From positions 124,001 through 188,000 of the forward strand of contig JAAALK010000698.1 in the NCBI GenBank assembly GCA_019279435.1: a stretch of DNA of 64,000 nucleotides, given 5' to 3'. Each line of letters starts with the position of its first letter. Position 1 is the first letter of the stretch. Under the pieces are notes generated by a model. The model did no database searches. It was given only the letters and a program-made list of their open reading frames with translations, and had not been told where the DNA came from. The DNA is from Zizania palustris (lineage: Eukaryota; Streptophyta; Magnoliopsida; Poales; Poaceae). A program made the translations under genes and the position numbers. This document shows positions 1-11,436 of the stretch, piece after piece.

Positions 1-1246
1 GCCAGACAGGGCTTGGAGGCTGCTAATAAGGAGCTCGAAGCAGAAAGAATCGTGCTTCGGGCTAAAATTGAAAAAGTGCGGTTGGAGCATGCTAGTGCTG
101 GGTCCGAACTTGTAAGGCTCCAAGAGGAAGCTAGCCAACTCCTAAACCAGAAGAATATTTTAACTACGGAGAATGCTAGGATTTCCGGAGTTTTGGCAGA
201 AACGACTTCGAGCAAGGATGCACTAATTGAAGAAAAGCTTAAGTCGGAGAAGGCAGCTACGGAGGTCATCGAACAGATGCTAGGTGTTCTGGAGTACTTC
301 GGTACTACTGGATCACTTCCTTCGGATGACAACGTGACTCTGCTGCGCCGGCTAAAAAGGATCCAAGGAGCAGCGAAGCAAATGAAGACGGCAGGCATTC
401 GTTATGGAGAACTCTCCGGACAAGTGTCTGCCCTCGGACTACTTCGTTACTACGAGGATTTGGGCCGAACAATCACTCCGAGCGCAGAGGGCTCCATTAC
501 CTTCGACGACGAGCGGCTTTTGAATCCTTCCGAAGGCGTGACTGCCGCCTGGCGAGCCTTTCAAACCTCATGGAGAGCCGAAGGTCGTTCCGTGATCAAG
601 GCTTGGATCGATGAAGGCCAACGCCAGAAGCAAGTTCGGAGCCAAGCTTCGAGCAGTCAGCCTCCTCCGAACCCGCAGGTTTAGGAATTATTTAGGATTT
701 TTTGACTATGTAAAGCTCATGCTTGTAAACATTTATCAATGAAAATCTTGTTTGTTATATTTTTAGGCTTTGCCTCTTATGGAAGACATCGAAGTGTTAG
801 AGCTTAACAACGAACTTCGCTCATTATGGAACACCTTCGAACTTCTAAAGAGTTATAAGCGTCCTCGATTTCTTATTCCTCGAGATGACTCCGGCGTAAT
901 TGCGCCCGAAGTAATCAAAGACGTATTGTCTTATATTAAAGAGGAAGAAAAAGAGGTTAACGCAAACACCTCGTCTTCTGAAGACACTATTTGGTCTGAA
1001 GACGAAGGTGAAGCTCGAAATAAAAGATCTGAAGATCTTAGAAGCTGGGAAAGAAGCCCCGAACGGCTTCGAACTTGGGCCGAGCTTCAACAAGAGCAGA
1101 AGGATTTTAGAGCTTCGAAGGGGAGGAAGAGAGTTAAACGTAAAGTTCTTAGAACTTCCGATGTTGGAACTAGTCGTTCCACCCCTAGCTCTCGGGACCG
1201 AAGAGGTCTCCGATTCCTTCTTGGTATAGATACCAATTTTTCATAG
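1..1246 (+). CDS. Antisense retrotransposon gene, exons 3 (partial) and 4
   Basis: Exon 3 is open from the window edge to 678. An intron with GT...AG borders follows at 679-766, and exon 4 runs 767-1246 to a TAG stop. The exons join in phase 0 and match exons 3 and 4 of the complete gene at 52601-56320. Exon 3 encodes a coiled coil rich in E, K, L and R, then a conserved block (EYFGTTGSLPSDDNV). Exon 4 is acidic in the middle and carries a basic stretch (KGRKRVKRKVLR) near its end that resembles a nuclear localisation signal. No frameshift or stop is present, although pol of the same element is broken. The function is unknown; I infer a nuclear accessory protein of the element. The exon call depends on the splice pattern being the same in both copies. 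Confidence 0.75.
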
Positions 1247-1610
1247 TGTAATCTGTAAACACATTTATTTCAATAATGAATGCCGATTTAAAATTGTCTC
1301 CATATTTACTAGCCCCTCTTTGGGTATAAGCAACTTCGAAATATATTCAAAGATGGTTATGCACAAAGAAAAAACTTCAGAGTACAACTTTTTGGGGGTT
1401 CGAAGCCCCTCTGTCATTTAAAGATCTTTTAAAATCTTATGAAATGTCTTCGACTATTTGTAGTCAGAAGAATGGTAATTTAGTACCTTTGTTTTATGAA
1501 AGAAATCAGTTAAGATAACTTTCAGGTACACTTTAGTGTCTTAAAAAATTTGTCACTTTGGACTATGTTAACAGACATTCGAAGCTCATGGCTCAAATGC
1601 TGTTTTGCTT
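1247..1610 (+). other. 3' flank of antisense gene
   Basis: This stretch has no credible ORF. It starts with an AT-rich stretch holding AATAATGAATG about 30 bases after the stop, a plausible plant polyadenylation region. The same stretch follows the gene in copy 2 (56321-56688), where it is well conserved. Confidence 0.5.
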
Positions 1611-1975
1611 TAGCCACCTTCGGCTTATTTTTGCGATCTCTGACGAACCAATGGTTCGGAGTTTGCAATGGTCTCTTTGGACTCTTTTTACGGAATGTCT
1701 ACCAGCCAATGGCTTGGACTCCGTATAATTTGGCCACCTTCGGCTCTTTTTGCAGAAGTCTACCAGGCAATGGCTTGGACTTCGCAGATTTTGGCCACCT
1801 TCGGCTCTTTTTACGGAAGTCTACCAGCTGCAGCCTGGACTCCGTAGGGTTTTGGCCACCTTCGGCTCTTTTTACGGAAGTCTACCAGCCAATGGCTTGG
1901 ACTCCGTAGGGTGTGGTTTTGGGCTCTTTTACGGATGCCTACAAGCCGGTGGCCTGGGCTCCGGATTATGTCAGC
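1611..1975. repeat. 60-bp tandem repeat array, Tat copy 1
   Basis: About six units of roughly 60 bp follow each other. Each starts near GCCACCTTCGGCTCTTTTT and contains a GGAAGTCTACCAGCC segment and a TTGGACTCCG segment. The first and last units are degenerate. The ends of a unit (GAAGTC and GACTCCG or GACTTCG) are partly complementary, so each unit could fold. The array lies between the 3' ends of two convergent genes, as it does in copy 2 (56689-57110). Confidence 0.85.
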
Positions 1976-2172
1976 CCCCACGTCGGATGCTTCGTACTTT
2001 ATGGGTTCGAAGTCCGAAAATACAACCCAGCTTAATGACACTTCCCTCTCGGTCGACCCCGCGGTTCCAGTGCGTCCACTCGGAAGCTGGAAGTCTATGA
2101 GGGGAAGGCAACTATCAGGGTCATATGCTTTATTAATTTAGAAGATGATTACAAGCGAATTACAAGGAGCCC

Positions 2173-4199
2173 TTATGCGAAGTATCGCTTTAGGTGCTCC
2201 GCATGCCAAGTATGTGCTAACTCTTCACCTTCTAAATTAGCTAATTTAAATGAACCAGGACGCCCTGAGCGGACAATTAGGTATGGACCTTCCCATTTAT
2301 TGCCTAACTTCCCTGGTGCTATAATGCTTCGTAGAACAAGATGACCCGGCCTTAACTCATTGAGCTTAACCTTCGGGTCATACCAAGTCTTCGTCTGCTG
2401 ATGATACTTTGATAAATTAGCTACAGCCCGAAGTCTTGTTTCTTCTGACAAATCTAACGAAGCTTGTCTTTCTTCTTCAATGTCCGGTTCGGTGCTGCGA
2501 AATGATCCCCCTTTGAGCTCCGTTGGAGTCATAGCTTCATCTCCGAATAGTAGTTGAACGGAGTAAAACCTGTGGACCTTGTTTGCGTAGTCCGAATGGA
2601 CCACAGAATCTTCGGAAGCTCTTCGGTCCACAATCCCTTTGCTAATCCTACTATTCTTCGATTTAGCCCTGATAAAATATTTCCATTGGCTCGTTCTACG
2701 GCTCCATTCGACTGAGGATGCCTCATTGCAGCAAAACATAGCTGAATGCCTAGGTCTTCGCAAAACTTCCTGAAGGGTTCTGCGTCGAACTGTGTTCCAT
2801 TATCAACTGTGAGGTATCTAGGCACTCCAAACTGACAAATAATGTTCTTCCAGAAGAATTTCTGCACATTGTTCGAAGTGATAGCTGTTAAGGGTTCTGC
2901 TTCCACCCACTTAGAAAAATATTCAATAGCTACCACTGCGAACTTCAGATTTCCCTTTGCTAACGGAAAGGGACCAATTAGATCCATACCCCATCTGGCC
3001 ATAGGCCATACCGAAGCAATGACTTGAAGAGCTGTTGGTGGGCGATGACTTCGTCGACCCATCCACTGGCATCCTTGACAAGTGCGGACCAAGCTCTCCG
3101 CATCAGCTATTATTGTGGGCCAATAAAGCCCCTAGCGAAGTGTTTTTCCTGCCAGAGCTCTAGGGGCTAAATGGCTTCCACAAAGGCCTTCGTGAATTTC
3201 TCGAAGAATTTCTTGGCCTTCGGCTTGAGATATACATCGGAGTAGAGGGGAACATACTCCGGCCTTGTATAATATACCGTTGATTAACTGATAGTTTTTG
3301 GCTCTGAGCTTTAATCTTGACAACTGAGGCTCTTCGGGCAAATTTGTTCCTCCTTGCAAGAGTTCTATGATCGAATCTTTCCAATCTGCACTAGGAATGC
3401 AAAGAATCTCCGCAGAGGCAATTTGTGGCACCGAAGGTATATTGAGCTCCTCATAGAAAGCTTCTTCAGGCACATCCACAGCTCCGGCTGCAGCCTTCGC
3501 TAAAATGTCCGCTTGCACATTTTCCGCTCTTGGTATACTCCGAATGGAAATACCCTTGAAGTGTGCTTCGATTTTGCGGATTTCTTCTAAGTACTTTGCA
3601 AGCTGTGGATGCCGAACTTGAAAACTTTTGTCTACGTGCCCTGCTACTATCTGAGAATCTGTTTTTATAATTATTCTTGTAGCCCCTAGAAGCACGTGCT
3701 TTTCGAAGTCCCAATAAAATCCCTTCGTACTCCGCTATATTATTGGTAGACTTAAAGTTGAGTCTTGCGGAGTACATTGCTCTTTGCCCTGACGGTGAAA
3801 TCAACACTGCCCCAATGCTTGCTCCGGATGCTTGGAAAGCCCCATCGGAGTAAACAGTCCAAACTCCGTCACTTGATTTCTCCGGAGTCAAATTCGCAGG
3901 TGGAGTCCACTTTGCTACGAAGTCTGCTAGGACATTGGGATTTGATAGCTGTCCTTGCCAAGAAAGATATGCCGAAGGGTGCTAGCTCGACTGCCCACTT
4001 TCCAATCCTTCCAGTGGAATCTTTGCTTCGGAGCATATCTCCTAAGGGATACGAAGTTGGTACAATTACATTATGAGCCAAAAAATAATGTCTTAGCTTC
4101 CTCGAAGCCATTATCAGAGCATAAACGAACTTCTCAAGTTCGGAGTATCTTGTCTTCGCTCCTGATAATGCTTCGGATACAAAATAAACAGGATTTTGG
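2173..4199 (-). pseudogene. pol: Tat pol fragment: RNase H, archaeal-type RNase H, integrase
   Basis: Read right to left, the fragment encodes the end of the RT-linked RNase H (QNPVYFVSEALSGAK), a second RNase H (YSDGAFQASG, IKTDSQIVAGHVDKS), and an integrase. The integrase has a zinc-binding part (CQGCQWMGRRSH), a D-D-E core (GMDLIGPFP, TVDNGTQF, GAVERANG) and a GPY-like C-terminus ending KRYFA. Compared with copy 2 there are single-base indels near 2550, 3690 and 3930 and a nonsense codon (CAG to TAG) at about 3132-3134, so no continuous pol product can be made. The right end is lost in the N run. The two RNase H domains identify the Tat lineage. Confidence 0.9.
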
Positions 4200-5199
4200 N
4201 NNNNNNNNNNNNNNNNNNNNNNNNNNNNNNNNNNNNNNNNNNNNNNNNNNNNNNNNNNNNNNNNNNNNNNNNNNNNNNNNNNNNNNNNNNNNNNNNNNNN
4301 NNNNNNNNNNNNNNNNNNNNNNNNNNNNNNNNNNNNNNNNNNNNNNNNNNNNNNNNNNNNNNNNNNNNNNNNNNNNNNNNNNNNNNNNNNNNNNNNNNNN
4401 NNNNNNNNNNNNNNNNNNNNNNNNNNNNNNNNNNNNNNNNNNNNNNNNNNNNNNNNNNNNNNNNNNNNNNNNNNNNNNNNNNNNNNNNNNNNNNNNNNNN
4501 NNNNNNNNNNNNNNNNNNNNNNNNNNNNNNNNNNNNNNNNNNNNNNNNNNNNNNNNNNNNNNNNNNNNNNNNNNNNNNNNNNNNNNNNNNNNNNNNNNNN
4601 NNNNNNNNNNNNNNNNNNNNNNNNNNNNNNNNNNNNNNNNNNNNNNNNNNNNNNNNNNNNNNNNNNNNNNNNNNNNNNNNNNNNNNNNNNNNNNNNNNNN
4701 NNNNNNNNNNNNNNNNNNNNNNNNNNNNNNNNNNNNNNNNNNNNNNNNNNNNNNNNNNNNNNNNNNNNNNNNNNNNNNNNNNNNNNNNNNNNNNNNNNNN
4801 NNNNNNNNNNNNNNNNNNNNNNNNNNNNNNNNNNNNNNNNNNNNNNNNNNNNNNNNNNNNNNNNNNNNNNNNNNNNNNNNNNNNNNNNNNNNNNNNNNNN
4901 NNNNNNNNNNNNNNNNNNNNNNNNNNNNNNNNNNNNNNNNNNNNNNNNNNNNNNNNNNNNNNNNNNNNNNNNNNNNNNNNNNNNNNNNNNNNNNNNNNNN
5001 NNNNNNNNNNNNNNNNNNNNNNNNNNNNNNNNNNNNNNNNNNNNNNNNNNNNNNNNNNNNNNNNNNNNNNNNNNNNNNNNNNNNNNNNNNNNNNNNNNNN
5101 NNNNNNNNNNNNNNNNNNNNNNNNNNNNNNNNNNNNNNNNNNNNNNNNNNNNNNNNNNNNNNNNNNNNNNNNNNNNNNNNNNNNNNNNNNNNNNNNNNN
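4200..5199. other. Assembly gap (1000 N)
   Basis: Exactly 1000 N, a standard placeholder of unknown true size. The left contig stops inside Tat pol and the right contig starts inside a CRM-like leader, so the two sides do not belong to one element. Confidence 0.99.
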
Positions 5200-6052
5200 G
5201 GTTAGCCCTCACCAAATCGCCAAAAAAAATCGGGAAGATAGAGAAAAAATTGGAGAAAGTTTTTGCTCGCCGACAGCAAACTTGTTTGAATTTTGTGAGC
5301 CACATCCCACCTTAGTTGTAGGTGCCAATTTTGTGGTTACTCCTCTGGTCATCCTTGTTTCAAAAAAATAGAGTAAAAAAAAAAAAAGAAAAAAAAAATA
5401 ATAAAAAAAAAAGAAACGTCCTGTTATTTTGCTTGTCCGAACTCTTGTCCAAACTCTTGTCCGAACTCTTGTCCAATCTGAGGCAGTCTTTGGCTGTTTG
5501 TTGCTTGTCGATCTCTTGTCCGAACTCTTGTCCGAACTCTTGTCCGATCCGAACAGCAGCAAAAAAAAAAAAAAAAAAGGAGAAAAAAAAATTTGCACAT
5601 ACCCTTGTCCGATCACTTGTCTGATCTCTTGTCCAATCCCTTGTCCGATCTATAGAGAGCTGATTTTGGCCTGTGTTGCTTCCATTTGAGTTTTGGGCAC
5701 ATAGTTTCCCTCTATTACTTGAACTTTCACTTTGGGAGCACTACGGTCAGCAACTTTGACGAGTACGGGAATACTTATTGAACTTGGTTTAACTGTTTTA
5801 TTATCGCTAATCCTTGCTACTCACTTGCCGTCCAAGCTACACCTTTCTCTTGGTCAGGACAGGATCATTTCTTGCAATTGTACACCACCCTCCACTTGGT
5901 TCATCACCTGTAGGCCGTGACCTCACTGCGGCGTGGTAAAACACTTGCAAGCGTGGGTAAGGTGCTTGACGAATTGCTTCCACCACACATCCAGCACCCC
6001 ACCTAGCTGTTTTACATAGGATTATTCTTTGTTGTTTTATCTTTTCACTAAC
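5200..6052 (+). other. CRM-like 5' leader (part)
   Basis: No coding signal is visible. The stretch has A-homopolymers near 5370-5412 and 5560-5590 and a short minisatellite. It ends just before the gag ATG at 6053. I read it as the continuation of the leader whose first part lies at 47704-48109. Confidence 0.6.
5432..5651. repeat. 12-bp minisatellite in CRM-like leader
   Basis: Degenerate tandem copies of CTTGTCCGAACT and variants (CTTGTCCGATC, CTTGTCCAATC) form two clusters, about 5432-5550 and 5603-5651, separated by an A-rich tract. Confidence 0.8.
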
Positions 6053-7160
6053 ATGGCAGATAACAGCGGCACCCCTCCATCTGATTTTAATGACTGTGTC
6101 TCACGGCGTGCTCTACTAGAGTCTCAGCGGCAGACCCAACATTCCATCGAACGTCTCGCGCGTACTGTGGCTGACCTAGTGGACCGAATGACTGTCTTGG
6201 AAACACGACTGCCTGCTGCACGAGCCAACGATGAACATGTTGAAGAGGAAGACGATCATATTGAAGAGGAAGATGACCTATCCTATGCCGGAAACAATGC
6301 CATTGACCCTGACGAGGCTGCACGTCATCGCTTTCAGTTCAACCGTCAAGGTATGGGCGGCCACCGCAACCGCCCTCCACGAGGTAACAATGACAACCAC
6401 AGGAACAATGATCCCTACTCTAAGGTAAAATTTTCAGTACCTCCTTTTGCTGGCACCTATGATCCAGATGCATATTTAGATTGGGAGATGTCAGTCGAAC
6501 AAAAATTTAATGCTCACATGTTCCTTCTATCCACCCGCGTGCGTTTAGCTACTAGTGATTTCACTGGATATGCTCTTCTTTGGTGGACTGAAATGTTCAG
6601 GTTTGGCAAATGCACCACAAACTGGGGATATGTTAAACGGCATGCGTGTTAGAGGGTCCTCCTTCATAAAACGTGATTTGAGAAAAAAATTGCAGCGCCT
6701 AAACCAAGGACAATAAATCGGTAGAGGAGTATTACAGGAGTTGCAAATAGGTTTGCATGCGTGCTGAAATTGAGGACAATGAGGATAAATGGCCCTTTTT
6801 ATGGTGGTTTAAGACTGAAATTCAGGATATCATTGATTATAAAGAATACAATACTATCACTCGTCTTTCCACCTTGCTATGCTTTTCAAGAAAGAATTGC
6901 AGGTCGCCAACCACCACAACGCAGCACGAGGACCAACATTGGTTGGTGCTACTTCAACGCTCAAGGGGCAGCAGCAACGACCACCACCACCACCTACAGC
7001 CCAGGTTAGAGTTCCAAGACTGCAGCAACCAAGGCACCAGCCAAGCCCACCGCCTCGGCAGCCTCTACTGCACGTTCCTGCAGCGATCCAGTGTCACAGA
7101 TGCAAAGGACTTGGACACGTTTATGGACTGCCCTAGTCAGCGGGCTTATAGTGCTACGGA
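6053..7160 (+). pseudogene. gag: CRM-like gag, frameshifted
   Basis: The ATG at 6053 opens MADNSGTPPSD, followed by a coiled segment and a capsid-like region (KVKFSVPPFAGTYDPDAYLDWE, with a WWTE motif) typical of chromovirus Gag. The frame is lost near 6600 and recovered in pieces from about 6757 (RAEIEDNEDKW). A CCHC-type knuckle begins at about 7088 (CHRCKGLGH), but its last cysteine is out of frame. Gag would form the particle and bind RNA. This copy cannot make a full protein as written; whether the breaks are biological or assembly errors cannot be told from the sequence alone. Confidence 0.85.
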
Positions 7161-7920
7161 AGACGTGGCTACGTAAGTGCTAGTGGTGTTTAAGAGATGA
7201 ATATGCACTTGCTGCTAACATTGCAGGAGATGATGATACATTCGACGATGACGCTGTTTTTTGCGCCGATACCTATGCCGACCATGAAGCACTTATGTAC
7301 AACGTGTTTTAAGCACTCACATGAGCAGGACGACCGGGCACAAAGAAACAATCTGTTTCAGACCTTCTTCCTCTCAATGACCGCCGTGTACGTGTCATCA
7401 TCGACAGCGGTAGTTGCAACAATTTGGTTGACCACGACATGGTAACCGAAGCTTCAACTTCCACACGTGCGCATCCGCACCCTTACCATGTGCAATGGTT
7501 CAATAATAGCGGTAAGGTCAAGGTAACAAACGCTAACATCAAATTTGCCATTGGTACATACTTAGGAGTTGCTGATTTGATGTAGTACCATGCAAGCATG
7601 TTCTCTGTTACTTGGTAGACCTTGTATGATATGATGCTACACCCATGGTAGGAGCAATAATATACATTTATGAATAAAGGAAAGAAAATTACATTGCTTC
7701 CTATGACTCCTGCTGAAATTGTAAAATTTGAACAGAAAAAACTGCTAGGGCATGCACAAAAGAGCAAACAACCTTCTGAAAATCAGCAAGTAGCTAAGAC
7801 GCTTTTGAAGCAACAGAAAGATAAAATTGCTTCTCCTTCTTCATCACAAGTTATAATCTGAAAGGGCGTGTCATGCTTGCAACTAAAACTGACCTTGCTG
7901 AAATTTGTTGATGATACTCC
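7161..7920 (+). pseudogene. pol: CRM-like aspartic protease region, broken
   Basis: Around 7391-7445 one frame reads a retropepsin core with IIDSGSCNNLVDHD, where DSG is the catalytic triad. Further on, 7670-7861 reads KGKKITLLPMTPAEIV, the usual link between protease and RT in this clade. Several stops and frame changes separate the pieces. The protease would cut the Gag-Pol polyprotein. Confidence 0.75.
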
Positions 7921-8169
7921 CTTGCTATACCTGTTGATTTGCACAACGTGTTGTTTTCACTTGCGAACATTCCTAGCTCTGTTCCTGTTGCAGTCACTGA
8001 CCTTTGCAGGAGTTTAAAGATGTTTTCCTGCTGAGATACCACCCGGGCTCCCACCGATACGCGGCATCGAGCACCAAATTGATTTGGTCCCGGGGCATCT
8101 CTTCCTAATCGTGCAGCGTACCGCACCAATCCGGAGGAGACAAAGAAATTGAGCGCCAAGTACAGACCT

Positions 8170-9290
8170 TCTTGATCGTGGGTACGTCGTGAAAGCCTTA
8201 GTCCTTGTGCAGTACCCGTTCTTTTGGTACCTAAGAAAGATGGTAGTTGGCGCATGTGTGTTGATTGTCGTGCTATTATAATATCACCATTCGATATCGA
8301 CACCCTATTCCTAGATTGGATGACATGCTTGATGAGCTTAGTGGTGCCATTATCTTTTCTAAGATCGATCTCCGTAGTGGTTACCACCAAATTCGCATGA
8401 AACTAGGATGAATGGAAAACTGCTTTTAAAACAAAGTTTGGACTATATGAGTGGCTTGTCATGCCTTTTGGACTTACTAATGCACCTAGTACCTTCATGC
8501 GCTTGATGAATGAAGTCCTACGGCACTTTATAGGACGCTTTGTTTGTATACTTTGATGATATCTTGGTTTATAGCAAGTCTCTCACTGAACATGTTGAAC
8601 ACCTACGTGCTGTTTTTATTGTCCTCCGTGAGGCTAGAATGTTTGGTAACCTTGAGAAGTGCACGTTTTGCACGGATCGAGTTGTGTTTCTTGGATATGT
8701 TGTCACTTCACAGGGTATTGAGGTCGACGCGGCAAAGGTAGAAGCATCAACAGCTGGCCGCAGCCCCAAACTATCACACAGGTACGTAGTTTCCTTGGTC
8801 TTGCAGGTTTCTACCGGCGTTTTGTGAAAGATTTCAGCACCATCGCCGGTCCTTTACATGAGTTGACCAAGAAGGGAGTTACTTTTACTTGGGAACCAGC
8901 ACAAGAACAACTTTTGCCACACTCAAGGATCGCCTTACACATGCACCTCTACTTCAGCTACCCGACTTCAGTAAGCCTTTTGAACTAGAATGTGATGCTA
9001 GCGGTTTTGGATTAGGAGGTGTGCTGCTGCAAGGAGGTAACCCGTGGCCTATTTTAGTGAGAAATTACATGGCCCACAGTTGAACTATTCTACCTATGAT
9101 AAGGAATTATATGCCTTAGTGCGTGTGCTTGAAACTTGGCAACATTACCTTTTGCCTAAGGAGTTTATTATTCGGATCATGAAGCATTGAAGCATATACG
9201 TAGTCAAGCAAATCTGAACAAACGACATGCTAAATGGGTAGAATTTATTGAAACTTTTCCATACATCATTAAGCATAGAAAGGGAAAGAT
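8170..9290 (+). pseudogene. pol: CRM-like reverse transcriptase and RNase H, broken
   Basis: Read over three frames, the stretch gives LVPKKDGSWRMCVDCRA, then a DLRSGYHQI block, MPFGLTNAPSTF, and the catalytic YFDDILVYSK at about 8556-8585. RT-linked RNase H follows (FELECDASGFGLGGVL at about 8975-9030; LNYSTYDKELYA at about 9080-9120). Frame changes occur at least near 8270, 8410, 8545, 8760 and 9060. The domain order is complete, so this looks like a whole RT-RH with many small indels, not a truncated one. Confidence 0.85.
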
Positions 9291-10771
9291 AATGTGATTG
9301 CGGATGCTTTGTCTAGACGTTTACATTGCGTTCTCAACTTGATTATAAGATCTTTGTGTTTAGAAACATTGAAGGACATGTATGCTACTGATTTGGACTT
9401 CAAAGATGCTTTTGCAAATTGTACAGATGTCCGTGCTTGGAACAAATATGTGCTGAATAATGGATATCTTTTTCGTGCTAACAAGTTATGTGTGCCGGCT
9501 AGCTCTCTTCGCTTGTTGTTATTGCAGGAAGCACATGGTGGTGGTTTGATGGGTCATTTTGGATCAAAGAAAACTGAAGATGTGCTGTCCACCCACTTCT
9601 ATGGCCTAAGATGAGACGAGATGTTGAGCGCTATGTGGCACGATGCGCTACTTGCAATAAAGCTAAGTCCCGACTAAATCCACATGGTCTTTATATGCCT
9701 CTGCCCGTTCCTAGTGTACCTTGGGAGGATATTTCTATGGATTTTGTGTTAGGGTTACCTAGAACTAGGAGGGGGAGAGATAGTATTTTTGTGGTGGTAG
9801 ATCGTTTCTCTAAAATGGCGCATTTTATACCTTGTCACAAGAGCGACGATGCTACAAATGTTGCTGATTTGTTTTTCAGAGAGGTCGTACGCTTGCATGG
9901 AGTTCCCAATACCATCGTTTCAGATCGTGATGCCAAATTCTTAAGTCATTTTGGAGGACGTTGTGGCATAAGTTGGGGACGAAGCTGCTGTTTTCTACTA
10001 CTTGTCACCCCCAAACGGATGGACAAACGGAGGTCGTCAACCGCACATTGTCCACCATGTTGAGGGCTGTTTTGAAGACCAACTTGAAGCTTTGGAAGAG
10101 TGTCTACCTCATATTGAGTTTGCATATAATAGGTCAGTACACTCCACTACTAAGGTAAGTCCGTTTCAAGTGGTCTATGGTTTTAATCCGCGTGCTCCTA
10201 TTGATTTGCTACCATTACCACCATCTGAAAACTTGAATTTTGATGCTACTACACGTGCTGAATTATTACTTAAGATGCATGAAACTACTAAAGCAAACAT
10301 AGAGAAAATGAATGAGAAATATCGTGCTTATGGTAGTAAGGGTAGAAAAGAGATAACATTTGAACCGGGTGATCTTGTTTGGTTGCACTTGCGCAAGGAT
10401 CGTTTTCCTGATTTACGAAAGTCTAAATTGATGCCCCGTGCTGATGGTCCTTTCCGTGTGCTTGAGAAGATAAATGACAATGCATATAAGCTTGAGTTGC
10501 CTGCAGCTTTTGGGGTTAGTCCCACATTTAACATTTCAGATTTAAAGCCCTATTTGGGAGATGATGATGAGCTGAGTCGAGGACGACTCCAATTCAAGAG
10601 GGGGAGGATGATGAGGACATCACTTCACATGATACACACATGGAGCCTCCACCTACAATTCAACTACAAGGACCAATCACACGCGCCCGTGCCCGTCGCT
10701 TGAACCATGAGGAACATGGGAGATGGAATAGGAGAGTTGGAGTTGAAGACGGAGCCGCACGGATGATTTGA
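9291..10771 (+). pseudogene. pol: CRM-like integrase with C-terminus inside the LTR
   Basis: The integrase has a zinc-binding end (CATCNKAKS at about 9650), a catalytic core with D (ISMDFVLGLP), D (VSDRDAKFLSHF) and E (GQTEVVNRT), and a C-terminal domain with DLVWLHLRKDRFP and FNISDLKPYLG. The frame is lost near 9950 and again near 10580. Read with the right LTR copy, the protein continues through DEDITSHDTH and ITRARARRLN to a stop at 10771, so the last ~54 residues lie inside the 3' LTR. Chromovirus integrases often carry a targeting tail; a CRM-type tail is linked to centromere preference (family knowledge). Confidence 0.85.
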
Positions 10772-11436
10772 AGTCAAGAATTCGCTGGTTCGGACTACAT
10801 CGACCACCATTCACCAAAATGGGCATAACTTCCTCATACGAAGTCCGATTGGCGCGTTCTTGGACTTTTTGGAAAGCTAAGGAGAAGACGGATCGTTTGC
10901 CGTTGGTTTCACCTCATTTCGAGTCTCGAGTCGTCCTGTGTATTTAAAACAGTCCTGCGTGACAGAACTGGGCCGTGTTGGCCATAATCTGAGTCTTTAC
11001 GTCTTCTAGCCCACAGCCCAAGTCTGTTCACCTTCCACAGGCCGCCGCCCTATATAATCTCACGCCAGCCACTTCTAGGGTTAGGTTTTGCTTTGTTGCA
11101 TCTACACTGTTGTGTTTAGATCCCGCCTCTTGCGCCGGACCGATTGGCTGCCGCATTGGCGTTTGTGAAACCTCAACTTATCTTCGTTTGTCTGTGTTTT
11201 GGCATTCGATTTGTATCCTTCCTGTTCTTGCTTGTGTTCTTGGGTTCGCTTGCAGGAATTAGCCTTCGTGGCGAGGTCAATCGCGTTCTGCGTGGTTGAT
11301 AACCAACGGAGACAGTGGTGTAACGATTGCGAGGTTTTGATCCGCCGGACCGGAGCCTTGGATCGCCAACGTCGAGATTCTCCACCAACCCAAGTTTATC
11401 CCTTACCTAGCGGAAGATCGGACCACTCCCCCATCA
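10609..11436 (+). repeat. 3' LTR of CRM-like element
   Basis: Starts TGATGAGG right after a purine tract (AGAGGGGGAGGA) and ends CCCCCATCA; 828 bp. A TATA-like TATATAA is at 11051-11057. It pairs with the LTR at 46874-47703; by eye the two differ by about twenty short indels and only about one substitution. Confidence 0.9.

Larger units (their letters stand above)
1..4199 (-). mobile_element. Tat-lineage Ty3/gypsy retrotransposon, copy 1, incomplete
   Basis: This is the 3' half of an element closely similar to the complete copy at 51629-63257. Pol is read on the minus strand (2173-4199) and the tail of an antisense gene on the plus strand (1-1246), with a tandem repeat block between them. 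The left side is cut by the window edge, so the 3' LTR and exons 1-2 of the antisense gene are not visible. The right side stops inside the RNase H region at an assembly gap. The order of parts equals that of copy 2, so the lineage call rests on that comparison. Confidence 0.9.
5200..11436 (+). mobile_element. CRM-like chromovirus (Ty3/gypsy), leader to 3' LTR
   Basis: Leader, gag, protease, RT, RNase H, integrase and 3' LTR follow in the order usual for Ty3/gypsy. The LTR starts TGATGAGGACATC and ends CATCA, and the integrase tail ends in an arginine-rich ITRARARRLN segment encoded inside the LTR; I recall both as typical of CRM-type elements. The 5' LTR is missing here; a matching LTR with PBS and leader is at 46874-48109 at the other end of the contig. 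The coding part is full of frameshifts, many of which may be consensus errors. Confidence 0.8.

Noticed and set aside
1611..1975. CRISPR-like regular repeats (also 56689-57110)
   Set aside because: The units are contiguous tandem repeats without unique spacers, in a plant retrotransposon, with no cas genes.
4196..5371. Long open frames across the N runs (also 48060-49178)
   Set aside because: They consist of undetermined bases; only the reading of N as sense codons makes them open.
5369..5412. Poly(A) tail of a LINE or SINE
   Set aside because: The A-runs are in the CRM-like leader and are repeated at 5560-5590 without target duplications or upstream coding sequence.
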